Below are positions 53,153 through 61,040 of a stretch of 61,040 nt of DNA, piece by piece. The translations under genes and the position numbers were made by a program. The notes below the pieces were generated by a model that saw only the letters and a list, made by a program, of their open reading frames with translations, was not told the origin of the DNA and searched no databases. The first letter of the stretch is position 1; each line of letters opens with the position of its first letter. Origin of the DNA: Phycisphaerales bacterium (GTDB lineage Bacteria; Planctomycetota; Phycisphaerae; Phycisphaerales; UBA1924); contig JAJDDE010000194.1 in the NCBI GenBank assembly GCA_029260475.1, positions 1-61,040 on the forward strand, given 5' to 3'.

Positions 53153-54037
53153 GTGCTGCGGTACCGCCTGATCATCGGCCCCTTGCTCATCCTCGCGCTC
53201 ATCGGTGCCGCCTGGCTCGACGAGTGGCTCGCGGAGAAGACGGGCGTTCGTGCGCTGGTGATGCTCCCGCTGATGTTCATCGTCAGCGTGATGGGGGCTC
53301 AGGAGCTGATCGTGATGCTCCACCGACGGAACATCCTCGTCGGGCCGCGCCTGACTTCGGTGGCGGTCGTGCTGGGCATGGTCGCGTCGAGCTTCCTGCC
53401 CGCCGAGCTCGGCGCCGTCTCGGGCGTCGCGATCGTCTGCACCGCGTGCGTCGTGACGCTGCTGATGGCGTTCGTCTACTACGCGATCCACCAATCAGCG
53501 GAGGGTGTTGCGGCGGCCGTCTCGGGGACGCTGCTGGCCTTTGTCTATCTGGGGCTCATGAGCGGGTTCCTGATCGTGCTGCGCAAGGAGCATTCGGCGT
53601 GGCTGGTGCTGGGCATCCTGCTGGTCACGAAGTCGTACGACATCGGTGCGTTCTTCACGGGGCGGTTCTTTGGACGGCACAAACTCATCGTCTGGCTCAG
53701 CCCGGGCAAGACGTGGGAGGGCCTCTTCGGCGGCCTGGCGACCTCCACACTCGTCGCGGTGCTCAGCGTCTGGGCGTGTCAGGAGTGGGGTCTGGTCTTC
53801 TCGAACGTCCTGAAGGTGGAACTCTGGCAGGCGGCGATCATCGGGTGCTTCTTCGGCCTGTTCGGGCAGGGCGGCGACCTCGTCGCGAGCCTGCTCAAGC
53901 GGGATGCCGGCGTCAAGGATGCCTCTCGAACGCTGCCCGGCTTCGGCGGCGTGCTGGACGTGATCGACTCGCCGCTGGTCGTCGCGCCGGTCGCGTATTG
54001 GGCCTTTTACGCGCTCGCCAGACTCAGCGAGGCGTGA
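53153..54037 (+). CDS. cdsA: Phosphatidate cytidylyltransferase
   Basis: A 294-residue polytopic membrane enzyme that makes CDP-diacylglycerol from phosphatidate and CTP. About eight hydrophobic helices are visible. The family signature is GDLVASLLKRDAGVKDAS plus GFGGVLDVIDS, and SPGKTWEGLFGG precedes it. GTG 53153 is preceded by TAACGT (53141-53146) with six bases between. Together with uppS it supplies envelope lipids. Confidence 0.93.
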   Translation: MLRYRLIIGPLLILALIGAAWLDEWLAEKTGVRALVMLPLMFIVSVMGAQELIVMLHRRNILVGPRLTSVAVVLGMVASSFLPAELGAVSGVAIVCTACVVTLLMAFVYYAIHQSAEGVAAAVSGTLLAFVYLGLMSGFLIVLRKEHSAWLVLGILLVTKSYDIGAFFTGRFFGRHKLIVWLSPGKTWEGLFGGLATSTLVAVLSVWACQEWGLVFSNVLKVELWQAAIIGCFFGLFGQGGDLVASLLKRDAGVKDASRTLPGFGGVLDVIDSPLVVAPVAYWAFYALARLSEA

Positions 54038-54164
54038 TCGAAAGCTCGGATCGCGCGCCGGTCCGGGATTCGTCCGGCGCGCGTAGGCATCGGGTGGTAC
54101 TATTCTTTTGGACCCGCGCGTGCGTCGCCCGGGTGAGCATCCGTTAGCCATCAGGGAGCCGTGC

Positions 54165-54953
54165 ATGGGCGTCACCGCCAAGCTGCTCAAGCTGTATCTG
54201 GTCGATCAGAAACTCAACGGTCTCAAAAGCCGACTCCGCGCCGCAGAGCGTTACCTAGCGCAACAGGACGCGGAATTGGAGCAGCTCACCACAAAGCACG
54301 CGTCTCTCGACGGACAGCTCCGCCAGATCCAGGCGTCGATGCACAACGATGAGACAGAGATCAAAACGCTCGACGACCGCATCGCGACCAACCGCGAGCG
54401 GATGAACAACGCCGCGACGAGCAAGGAGCACGCCGCTCTGCTCACCGAGATCAACACGCTCAAGGCCGACCGCGCCATCATCGAAGAGCGGGTGCTCGAG
54501 ATGGTGAACAAGTCCGACTCGCTCACCGACGAGGTGAAGCGCGTAGACGACGAGCTCGAGGAGCGCAAGAAGGTCCGCAAGATCGCCAAGTCCGACCGCG
54601 ACGCGCGGGAGAAGGAAATCGGCGAGAAGGTCAGCGAGCTCGAGGACGAACGGAACGAGGCGTTGAAGGACGTCCCGGGCCCCGCCTTGGCGCAGTACAA
54701 CGGCCTCAGCGAGACCGCGATGGAAGACGACGAGGTCATGGCCCCCGTCAACGAAGAGGACCGGCGCAACAAGGAATACACCTGCGGCTCCTGCTACACG
54801 CTGCTCCCCGTTGAGCAGGTGAACGTGCTCCTCAACCGTGGCGTCATCCAGGTCTGCCCCTCCTGCTCGGTCATCCTGTACATCGAGCAGGACCTCCGCG
54901 AGTCCATCGAGACCGCGATGGAGAAGAAGAAGGCGAAGGCCGCGAAGGCCTGA
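54165..54953 (+). CDS. Coiled-coil zinc-ribbon protein (CT398-like)
   Basis: A 262-residue protein. Residues ~10-190 form an antiparallel coiled coil (DAELEQLTTKHASLDGQL, NAATSKEHAALLTEINTLK), and the C-terminus has a C4 zinc ribbon, CGSC and CPSC, about 30 residues apart. It belongs to the CT398/DUF-zinc-ribbon family (PF02591), which is linked to export and flagellar factors in chlamydiae but has no general function. AGGGAG lies seven bases before the ATG and a TACTAT box about 65 bases upstream. Confidence 0.85.
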   Translation: MGVTAKLLKLYLVDQKLNGLKSRLRAAERYLAQQDAELEQLTTKHASLDGQLRQIQASMHNDETEIKTLDDRIATNRERMNNAATSKEHAALLTEINTLKADRAIIEERVLEMVNKSDSLTDEVKRVDDELEERKKVRKIAKSDRDAREKEIGEKVSELEDERNEALKDVPGPALAQYNGLSETAMEDDEVMAPVNEEDRRNKEYTCGSCYTLLPVEQVNVLLNRGVIQVCPSCSVILYIEQDLRESIETAMEKKKAKAAKA

Positions 54954-54982
54954 ATGGGTCGGGTCTTCTCAGGCTCCCAACG

Positions 54983-55453
54983 TCAGCCGGACGCCCGCTC
55001 TTCGGAGAGCTGCACCAGCACCATCGCGTAACCAGCGTACTGGCGCTCACGCCCGGGCAACTGGGGCAGGGGCCAACTCCACGTCTTCTCGATCACCACC
55101 GCGTCATCGCCCAACTCATAGCCGATGCGCTTGGCCTCGATCGCCGCGCGTGCGTAGGCGGCCTCGACCGCCCTCCGGTTCGCGTCGCGGAGCGAGCCGG
55201 TGCCGATCGTCTCGATGCACAGACGCAGCGATTCGCTCGAGCGTCTCACCTCCGGGAACCACCACCCGGGGCGACCGTCGTCGGCGATGCGCTCGGGCTC
55301 GGATGCCTGTGCACCCTCAGGCACCGGGACCGGATCGGGGATCGGCATGAAGGGCTCGGGCGGCGGCGCCGTCTCGTTCTTGTCGTTCGCGCAGCCACAG
55401 AGCAGGGCGAGCCCCAACCCGAGGGTGCAGCGTCGTGCGTGCCTGATGGTCAT
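54983..55453 (-). CDS. LPP20-like lipoprotein
   Basis: A 156-residue lipoprotein with lipobox LALLCGC, a Pro-rich spacer (PFMPIPDPVPVPEG) and a C-terminal domain with GWWFPEV and AAYARAAIEAKRIGYE similar to LPP20/LPP20-like lipoproteins. Role unknown, probably envelope. It overlaps nrdR by 4 bases and is read after it. Confidence 0.6.
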   Translation of the reverse strand: MTIRHARRCTLGLGLALLCGCANDKNETAPPPEPFMPIPDPVPVPEGAQASEPERIADDGRPGWWFPEVRRSSESLRLCIETIGTGSLRDANRRAVEAAYARAAIEAKRIGYELGDDAVVIEKTWSWPLPQLPGRERQYAGYAMVLVQLSEERASG

Positions 55454-55953
55454 CCCTTGCCGTCCTCGAAGAGGGGTTGCTGCTCTTTGACGTCCTTCAC
55501 GCGCTTCGAGATCGCCTCGAGCTCCTCGAGGATGTCGCCCACGCTCCGGAACTGGTAGTACTCGCTCGCGAAGCGGACGTAGGCGATCTCGTCGAGGTCA
55601 CGCAGCCGTTCGGCGACCATCTCACCGATGACCCGGGCCTCGACCTCGCGGTCGTAGGTGCGGTGCAGCTCGTCCTCGATCGCGTCCACGAGGGCGACCT
55701 TGTCGTCCTCGGGGACGGGGCGCTTGCCGCAGGCCATCTGCACGCCCTTGAGGACGTTCTCCCGCGAGTAGGGCACGCGGCTCCCGTCTTTCTTGATCAC
55801 CGTCAGGCGGGCGGACTCCTCGACCCGTTCGTAGGTCGTGAACCGCTTCTCGCAGCCGTTGCACTGGCGACGCCGACGGATCACCCGCCCACCCTCACTG
55901 GAGCGCGAATCGATCACGCGGTCATCGTTGCACGAGCAGAAGGGACAGATCAA
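55450..55953 (-). CDS. nrdR: Transcriptional repressor NrdR
   Basis: A 167-residue NrdR. The N-terminal zinc ribbon is CPFC...CNGC (about residues 3-36) with the invariant SRSSEGGRVIRRRRQC, followed by an ATP-cone domain (VIKKDGSRVPYSRENVLKG...). It represses ribonucleotide reductase genes according to nucleotide state. The start is TTG 55953, because the family begins MxCPFC; upstream sequence is unrelated. A symmetric box near 55993 serves both this gene and thrS. Confidence 0.95.
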   Translation of the reverse strand: MICPFCSCNDDRVIDSRSSEGGRVIRRRRQCNGCEKRFTTYERVEESARLTVIKKDGSRVPYSRENVLKGVQMACGKRPVPEDDKVALVDAIEDELHRTYDREVEARVIGEMVAERLRDLDEIAYVRFASEYYQFRSVGDILEELEAISKRVKDVKEQQPLFEDGKG

Positions 55954-55992
55954 AGGGATACCACCGGTGGTTCGGACTGAGGGGCGAGCCCC

Positions 55993-56000
55993 AATATACT
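55993..56000. promoter_or_regulatory. Symmetric -10 region between nrdR and thrS
   Basis: AATATACT gives TATACT on the plus strand (55995-56000) and TATATT on the minus strand (55998-55993). The two genes are divergent, so this can serve as a shared -10 region. No clear -35 box is visible on either side. Confidence 0.4.
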
Positions 56001-56052
56001 GCCTCTCCCGACCCCCCATTCTTTTCCTCCCCACCTCCCCACTAGGTCACCC

Positions 56053-58344
56053 ATGCCCCGCATCACGCTCCCCGATGGCTCCGTCAAGGAATTCGACGCC
56101 CCGGTCACCCCCTACGAGGTCGCCGCCTCCATCGGCGAGCGCCTGGCGCTGCAGTCGGTGGGCGCGCGCATCGATGGCGAACTCGCGGACGTAAACACCC
56201 CGATCGACCGCGACGCGACCGTCGCGATCATCACCACCAAGCCGCGCGACGAACAGGGCACCAAGGACCTGCTCTACCTCACGCGCCACAGCGCCGCCCA
56301 CGTCATGGCCGAGGCCATCCAACGCATCGTCCCCAACGCCCTGCTCGTCTACGGCCCCCCCCTCGACACCGGCTTCTACTACGACATCAAGTTCCCCGAC
56401 GACCGCCCCCTCTCTTCGGACGACTTCGAACTCATCGAGAAGGAGATGGCGGCGATCATCAAAGAGGATCGCCCCTTCACGCGCTATGAGTTGCCGAAGG
56501 AGCTGGGTATTGCAAAGCTCGAGGTTGAAGGAAGCAAATACAAGCTGGACAACGCTTATCGTGCGCTGTCGTCGGGTGCAAAAACACTCAGTTGGTATGT
56601 CACCGGCTCGCCACGAATTGACTATGTGAAGGAGCACGACGAACCATCCGCTGCGAATAAAATGTATGCCCACGTCGCGAGGACACCGCGAGGCGAGATT
56701 CTCCTCGACTGTGGTGAAGACTTTTCATCTGGTGGACCCGAACTCGAAGGACGCGTCTTTCCAAGAAAAATCGAAGGAGAGGCAGCACATTTCTCAGGAA
56801 ATTACAGCGCGACGATCCTGAAACACGCGGACTGGGAAGACCTCTGCCGCGGCCCGCACCTCCCGAGCACCGGGAAGATCGGCGCCGTCAAGGTCATGTC
56901 CCTCGCCTCCAGCTACTGGCACGGCGACGAGAACTCCGACGCCCTCACCCGCGTCTACGGAGTCGCTTTCCCCTCCAAGAAGGAACTCAACGCCCACCTC
57001 GAAGCGCTCGAAGAGGCCAAGCGCCGCGACCACCGCGTGATCGGCAAGAAGCTCGGGCTCTTCCACATCGACGACATGGTCGGCCAGGGCCTGATCAACT
57101 GGACGCCCAAGGGCGGCGTGATCCGAGGCGAACTCGAGCGCTTCATCGGTGTGGAACTCAAGCGCCAGGGGTATTCGCAGGTCTACACGCCCCACATCGG
57201 CAAGCTGGAGCTCTACCGCACCTCCGGGCACTTCCCCTACTACAAAGAATCGCAGTACCCCCCCATCGCGGAGCGCGACGTGCTCGACGAGCGCGCGGCC
57301 GAGGGCTGCACCTGCGCCGCTCTCATGGCGCAGCTCGAGAGCGGTGAGGCGGAGGGCTACATGCTCAAGCCGATGAACTGCCCGCACCACATCCGCATCT
57401 TCAAGAGCCAGCCGCACTCGTACCGCGACCTGCCCGTGCGCCTCGCGGAGTTCGGCACCGTCTACCGCTGGGAGCAGTCGGGCGAGCTCAACGGCATGAC
57501 CCGCGTCCGCGGCTTCACCCAAGACGACGCCCACCTCTTCTGCACCGAGGAGCAGCTCAACGACGAGGTGCAGGGCTGCCTCGAGCTCGTGAAGATCATC
57601 TTCAAGAGCCTCGACATGCACGACTACCGCGTGCGCGTGGGCCTGCGCGACCCGGACAGCAGCAAGTACGTCGGTGAGCCCGCGAAGTGGGACAAGGCCG
57701 AGGAGGCCTGCCGCCGGGCCGCGAAGAGCCTGGGCGTGCCCTTCACCGAGGAGCCGGGCGAGGCCGCGTTCTACGGCCCCAAGATCGATTTCGTGGTCAA
57801 CGACGTGATCGGGCGCTCCTGGCAGCTCGGAACCGTGCAGGTCGATTACAACCTGCCCGAGCGCTTCGACCTCGAGTACATCGGCAGCGACAACGAGCGC
57901 CACCGCCCCGTGATGATCCACCGCGCCCCCTTCGGCTCGATGGAGCGCTTCGTGGGCGTGCTCATCGAGCACTTCGCCGGCGCTTTCCCGCTCTGGCTCA
58001 GCCCCGAGCAGGTGCGCGTGCTGCCCATCAGCGAGAAGTCCAACGACTACGCCGACGAGGTGCTGCGCACGCTCCAGGGTGCTGGCCTGCGCGCGACCGC
58101 GGACATGGCCAACACGCGCGTGCAGGGCAAGGTCAAGATGGCAGCAGAAGAGAAGATCCCCTACATGGCCGTCGTCGGTCCGCGCGACGCCGAGCACCGC
58201 ACCGTCTCCGTCCGCGCCCAAGGCGTCCAGAAGGACCTGGGCGCGATGGCGATTGACCGGTTTGTTGAACTGCTGCGTGACGAATACTCGACGCGGGGAG
58301 AAGTGACGCTGAAGGAGGCGTTTGCGGAGGCGGCGCAGACATAG
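56053..58344 (+). CDS. thrS: Threonyl-tRNA synthetase
   Basis: A 763-residue class II synthetase, longer than the usual ~640. A TGS domain (residues 1-65) is followed by the editing domain (HSAAHVMAEAIQR), the class II core (motif 2 region with TVYRWEQSGELNGMTRVRGFTQDDAH; zinc Cys in MNCPHHI), and the C-terminal anticodon-binding domain. In the editing domain, between LSWYVTGSP and WEDLCRGPH, is an insertion of about 70 residues that is not in bacterial enzymes I know, and the DNA around it (about 56490-56820) has visibly lower GC and different codon use. Confidence 0.95.
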   Translation: MPRITLPDGSVKEFDAPVTPYEVAASIGERLALQSVGARIDGELADVNTPIDRDATVAIITTKPRDEQGTKDLLYLTRHSAAHVMAEAIQRIVPNALLVYGPPLDTGFYYDIKFPDDRPLSSDDFELIEKEMAAIIKEDRPFTRYELPKELGIAKLEVEGSKYKLDNAYRALSSGAKTLSWYVTGSPRIDYVKEHDEPSAANKMYAHVARTPRGEILLDCGEDFSSGGPELEGRVFPRKIEGEAAHFSGNYSATILKHADWEDLCRGPHLPSTGKIGAVKVMSLASSYWHGDENSDALTRVYGVAFPSKKELNAHLEALEEAKRRDHRVIGKKLGLFHIDDMVGQGLINWTPKGGVIRGELERFIGVELKRQGYSQVYTPHIGKLELYRTSGHFPYYKESQYPPIAERDVLDERAAEGCTCAALMAQLESGEAEGYMLKPMNCPHHIRIFKSQPHSYRDLPVRLAEFGTVYRWEQSGELNGMTRVRGFTQDDAHLFCTEEQLNDEVQGCLELVKIIFKSLDMHDYRVRVGLRDPDSSKYVGEPAKWDKAEEACRRAAKSLGVPFTEEPGEAAFYGPKIDFVVNDVIGRSWQLGTVQVDYNLPERFDLEYIGSDNERHRPVMIHRAPFGSMERFVGVLIEHFAGAFPLWLSPEQVRVLPISEKSNDYADEVLRTLQGAGLRATADMANTRVQGKVKMAAEEKIPYMAVVGPRDAEHRTVSVRAQGVQKDLGAMAIDRFVELLRDEYSTRGEVTLKEAFAEAAQT

Positions 58345-58571
58345 TGGTCTACTGGGCGATCATTCTCTTCACACCGATTGTGATCGGCCCACCGATCTTG
58401 CTGCTGTTGGCAAGCCGATCGGTGCTCGGGACCGGAGAGAGTCTCGACGCTTCAACAATGCAACGACGGCGCGCCCAGTTTCGCTGGGGTTTGCTGCTCG
58501 TGATTGTTTTCTCTCTCGCGTGGTACACAGTGCTCGGCTGGCTGGTCGCCTCTGCGGTGAGCAATTTGTGA
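58344..58571 (+). CDS. Small membrane protein
   Basis: A 75-residue protein with two hydrophobic segments (WAIILFTPIVIGPPILLLLA and LLLVIVFSLAWYTVLGWLV). GTG 58344 shares one base with the thrS TAG stop (TAGTG). Composition is less GC-rich than thrS. Function unknown; it may have been acquired together with the duplicated thrS end just downstream. Confidence 0.5.
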   Translation: MVYWAIILFTPIVIGPPILLLLASRSVLGTGESLDASTMQRRRAQFRWGLLLVIVFSLAWYTVLGWLVASAVSNL

Positions 58572-58602
58572 CATATACACACCAACAGAATCCGATGCGC
58601 CT

Positions 58603-58744
58603 CGCTGTCTCCATCCGCGTCTGCGGCGTCCAACGGCATCTCAGCGCGATAACGACCCACCGCTTCAGCGAGTTGCTTCTCGATGAGTACGCGACGCGGG
58701 ATGAAGTGACGCTACCTGAGATTTTTGCAGGAGCCGAGAAGTGA
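58603..58744 (+). pseudogene. Duplicated 3' end of thrS
   Basis: In the same relative frame, this stretch encodes VSIRVCGVQRHLSA, then RFSELLLDEYATRDEVTLPE, which mirrors thrS residues VSVRAQGVQKDLGA and RFVELLRDEYSTRGEVTLKE. It covers only the last ~45 codons. It ends in TGA overlapping the next GTG. It is a 3' fragment of a second, diverged thrS copy with no 5' part. Confidence 0.75.
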
Positions 58745-59301
58745 TCGCCTCGATACGACATAAACGAGCCGCTGTACTCCTCGCATTCGTCGTGTTCTTC
58801 ATCACCCATCCGGTGTTTTGGGCCGTAGGGTTTAGTTTGCAAAGACCACCGCTGACAACATGGTCCTACGTGGTGGCGATGTGGTCGGTGCTACACGCCT
58901 TGATCGCGCTGTTCGCATGGGTACCGACGATCGAATGGCTGATGAGCCGACGCGTAAACAACTTCGTTACGCCATCCTTGCGCTGGCAGCGGTGGCTCTT
59001 CGCTGGTCTCTCAATCAATGCATTTGTGCTCATTGCAAGCGGCGCAATTGAGGAGGCCACCGGGAGCGAGGCACTGGCGGCAATTGGCTGGCTTGTATCC
59101 ATCTTTTTATGCTGCGGGCTGTTCGCTTATGGGTTCTTCATCGTCCATAAAGAAAACAGGGAGGCGCGTCTGGCGCAAGGTGCGCGTTACTTGACGTGTT
59201 TCCAGGATCTTCGGGGTCTCGAAACAACAGGGATCTGTCCCGAGTGTGGCAGAGTATACGACCTGAACAAACTGCCTAGGCAGTGGGGAATCGGGAGGTG
59301 A
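58741..59301 (+). CDS. Membrane protein with zinc-finger tail
   Basis: A 186-residue protein with four predicted helices (AAVLLAFVVFFITHPVFW, VAMWSVLHALIALFAWV, LFAGLSINAFVLIASG, AIGWLVSIFLCCGLFAYG) and a C-terminal segment CFQDLRGL...CPECGR, a zinc-ribbon-like ending found in many planctomycete membrane proteins. GTG 58741 overlaps the stop of the thrS fragment as GTGA. The DNA is less GC-rich than the region in general. Confidence 0.6.
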   Translation: MIASIRHKRAAVLLAFVVFFITHPVFWAVGFSLQRPPLTTWSYVVAMWSVLHALIALFAWVPTIEWLMSRRVNNFVTPSLRWQRWLFAGLSINAFVLIASGAIEEATGSEALAAIGWLVSIFLCCGLFAYGFFIVHKENREARLAQGARYLTCFQDLRGLETTGICPECGRVYDLNKLPRQWGIGR

Positions 59302-60287
59302 CGCGTTGGAGATTGCTCAACCTGCTCTTGCTGTGTGCCCATTTCACGATGTTGAGCGGATGCGCCAAGCTCGCCGAGCCGTTGCTTGTACGTTCTGACG
59401 AGTCCGATGAAACCCTCAACTTCCCCGCGGTCATCAAACGCCCCGACTCAGACCCCATCGGTGCCGTCCTCCTCATCGGAGGCGGCTACGCCCACGATGA
59501 GCACTGGACCGTCCCCGGCTCCTACATCAACGACGGTGAGACCACGCCACTCACCATCTCCGGTGAACCGCACACTGATGCGGTGTTCCTCTCGGACGCC
59601 CTCACTTCCCGCGGCTTCGTCGTCATGCGCTACCGCCTCAGCGGGAGCCCGCCGGGGGAGCCGTTGATGCCGGTGCCGATCGATCGGAGCATCGAGATCG
59701 CGCGAGAGGCGATGCAAGCGCTCCGCGCAGCAGAGCCGGTTGCGAGCGAGAGGATCGTTCTCGTCGGGCACTCGCTCGGAGCGTTGCGGGCCGCGCGGAT
59801 CGCAGACGCTGGCGTCGCGGGCATCGTCTGGCTCGCGCCCGCCTACGCCACGGCGCAGCCGAAAAACAGCGTGCTCGCCATGGAGGCCGCGGCACAAACA
59901 CTCTACGACGCGGCGGATCCTCATCCGGAGATCGACGACTTCGACGGAGATGGCGAACTCGACCCCTGGGAGATCACCCGCTGGGCGATCGACGCGGGGC
60001 TGTTGGGCGAACTCCCGACGACGGTTGCGAGCGGAACGTTCCCTATCGATACGGTGCGCGAGCTCGACATCCCCCTGCTCGCGCTCTTTGGGGAGCTCGA
60101 CCCGATCACCATGCACGCGCCAGCACTCAGCGGCGAGGCCCGGTGCGAGGTCATCGTGGTAAAAGGTCTCGGGCACAATCTCTCCGAGGAACGCGGCGGT
60201 CTCGTGGGCCCAATCACTGATGAGACCGCCAATGTGGTGGCATGGTGGTGTGAGGACATCGCGCTCAATCAACCCGTGGCACCGTGA
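59298..60287 (+). CDS. Lipoprotein alpha/beta hydrolase
   Basis: A 329-residue enzyme. A hydrophobic signal ends with the lipobox LSGC. The nucleophile is in GHSLGA, the acid probably Asp in FGELDP and the base His in LGHNLS, a full triad. Substrate unknown; similar to predicted serine hydrolases of the alpha/beta fold. GTG 59298 overlaps the membrane-protein stop as GTGA. A DGDGELDPWE motif near residue 210 is an EF-hand-like loop, unusual in this fold. Confidence 0.75.
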   Translation: MTRWRLLNLLLLCAHFTMLSGCAKLAEPLLVRSDESDETLNFPAVIKRPDSDPIGAVLLIGGGYAHDEHWTVPGSYINDGETTPLTISGEPHTDAVFLSDALTSRGFVVMRYRLSGSPPGEPLMPVPIDRSIEIAREAMQALRAAEPVASERIVLVGHSLGALRAARIADAGVAGIVWLAPAYATAQPKNSVLAMEAAAQTLYDAADPHPEIDDFDGDGELDPWEITRWAIDAGLLGELPTTVASGTFPIDTVRELDIPLLALFGELDPITMHAPALSGEARCEVIVVKGLGHNLSEERGGLVGPITDETANVVAWWCEDIALNQPVAP

Positions 60288-60291
60288 TCGT

Positions 60292-61040
60292 TCACAGACT
60301 CTTGAGATACTCGATCACAGCCCGCCGCTCCTCGTCGCTCAGCCCGTCCCCAAACGTGTGCCCCATGTTGCCGAAGCTCTCGAGCGTGGTGTCGTACGTG
60401 TCCACGTCGCCCTCCGCCGGCGGGCCGGTCTCTTGGTAGTTCCAGCCGATGCGCTTGTGGTCGTAGTCGCGTGGATCGAAGCTGCGGCGCCAGTAGGTCG
60501 GGCGCGTCTGTGAATCGAGCAGCGCCTCGAGTGTGGGCACGCTGCCGTTGTGCAGGTACGGGGCGCTCATCCACACGCCGTCCAGCGGCGGGGCGACGTA
60601 CGCCATCGTCGGCTCAACGCGGCTTGTCGGCTCGCTCGTTGCGAACCAGCTCCGGTTGTACCAGTCGGGGAGGCCGCTGGACATCAGCGTGCGCGCGTAG
60701 GCGGGGTCGGTGCCGACGATCTCAACGTCGATGCGCGCGTTCGGGTACGTCCAGTTCGGGTCACCGTGCCCGGTGGCGTACGTGCCGTGGCAGGAGGCGC
60801 AGGTGTTCTCGAAGACGACGCGACCCTGGGCCGCGAGGTCGGCGTCGATCTCGCCCGGGTACTTCGGCGCTTCGATGGTGCGCAGGTAGGCGAGCAGGTC
60901 CGTCATGCCCGCGTGGATACGTTCGGCGGCCTCCACGTCCTCGATGCCCACGACGGTGATCTGCTGGATGAGCTTCGCGAAGTCGCCCTGCCCCATGCCG
61001 TTGTAGTACAGCCCCGTCTTCTTCTTGAGGTGCCACCACG
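60292..61040 (-). CDS. c-type cytochrome (truncated by window edge)
   Basis: The 3' part of a gene whose frame is open to the right edge of the window; about 249 codons are visible. CASCH (in a CxxCH site) binds a heme, and APYLHNGSVPTLEALLDS is typical of diheme cytochrome c peroxidase-like and RoxA-like proteins. A periplasmic electron-transfer role is likely. The start lies outside the window. It converges with the lipoprotein hydrolase gene. Confidence 0.8.
   Translation of the reverse strand, partial: WWHLKKKTGLYYNGMGQGDFAKLIQQITVVGIEDVEAAERIHAGMTDLLAYLRTIEAPKYPGEIDADLAAQGRVVFENTCASCHGTYATGHGDPNWTYPNARIDVEIVGTDPAYARTLMSSGLPDWYNRSWFATSEPTSRVEPTMAYVAPPLDGVWMSAPYLHNGSVPTLEALLDSQTRPTYWRRSFDPRDYDHKRIGWNYQETGPPAEGDVDTYDTTLESFGNMGHTFGDGLSDEERRAVIEYLKSL

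Overview
The window looks like a chromosomal segment of a high-GC planctomycete, most probably of the class Phycisphaerae. The evidence is two long prepilin-like proteins with the [20 protein letters not shown] leader typical of Planctomycetota, a secreted serine protease with a PEP-CTERM-like tail, a large vWA/MoxR/DUF58/ABC gene train, and many genes that seem to be expressed from leaderless promoters. There are no rRNA genes, phage genes or CRISPR arrays. Two tRNA genes are present: Pro(GGG) on the minus strand and Gly(TCC) on the plus strand.

Region 1 (0-12 kb) is a mixed set: a CBS-pair protein, a HEAT-like protein, a BaiN-type flavoprotein, an alpha/beta hydrolase, a GNAT acetyltransferase, the ribosome-assembly GTPase RsgA, a two-gene operon of an adenylate-forming enzyme and a nitroreductase, a secreted trypsin-like protease, and an ankyrin protein divergent from a winged-helix membrane regulator with four 11-bp direct repeats between them. 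About 1 kb before tRNA-Pro is nearly gene-free and holds a decayed propeller-sensor gene.

Region 2 (12-26 kb) carries rpsB without tsf, a prepilin-like protein, a LacI regulator with a self-complementary operator followed by a secreted GH13 amylase, a DinG-like helicase, a phosphomannomutase, a sugar-nucleotide epimerase, a KAP-like NTPase, and thiS-thiG.

Region 3 (26-41 kb) is a minus-strand train. In transcription order it runs: Gln-rich membrane protein, double-vWA protein, MoxR ATPase, a GxxExxY cassette flanked by inverted repeats, DUF58 protein, BatA/vWA protein, a secreted membrane-anchored protein, ABC ATPase, and a duplicated ABC permease. Several junctions overlap by 4 bases, so it is probably one operon for an envelope process. 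The GxxExxY cassette fills the whole MoxR-DUF58 gap and looks inserted.

Region 4 (41-61 kb) has lipoproteins, a beta-helix protein, a secreted Hcp-like protein, a CapD-like dehydratase without membrane helices, dut, a cyclodeaminase, a second prepilin-like protein, a porin, uppS and cdsA for envelope lipids, a CT398-like zinc-ribbon protein, nrdR, and thrS. Just after thrS lie a small membrane ORF and a diverged second copy of the thrS 3' end, followed by a membrane protein and a lipoprotein hydrolase. A truncated cytochrome c gene runs off the right edge.

The most striking pattern is not a gene. At least thirteen genes on both strands have a TANNNT hexamer 5-9 bases before the start codon, in ten of them exactly 6 bases, and no Shine-Dalgarno sequence, which is the architecture of leaderless transcription.
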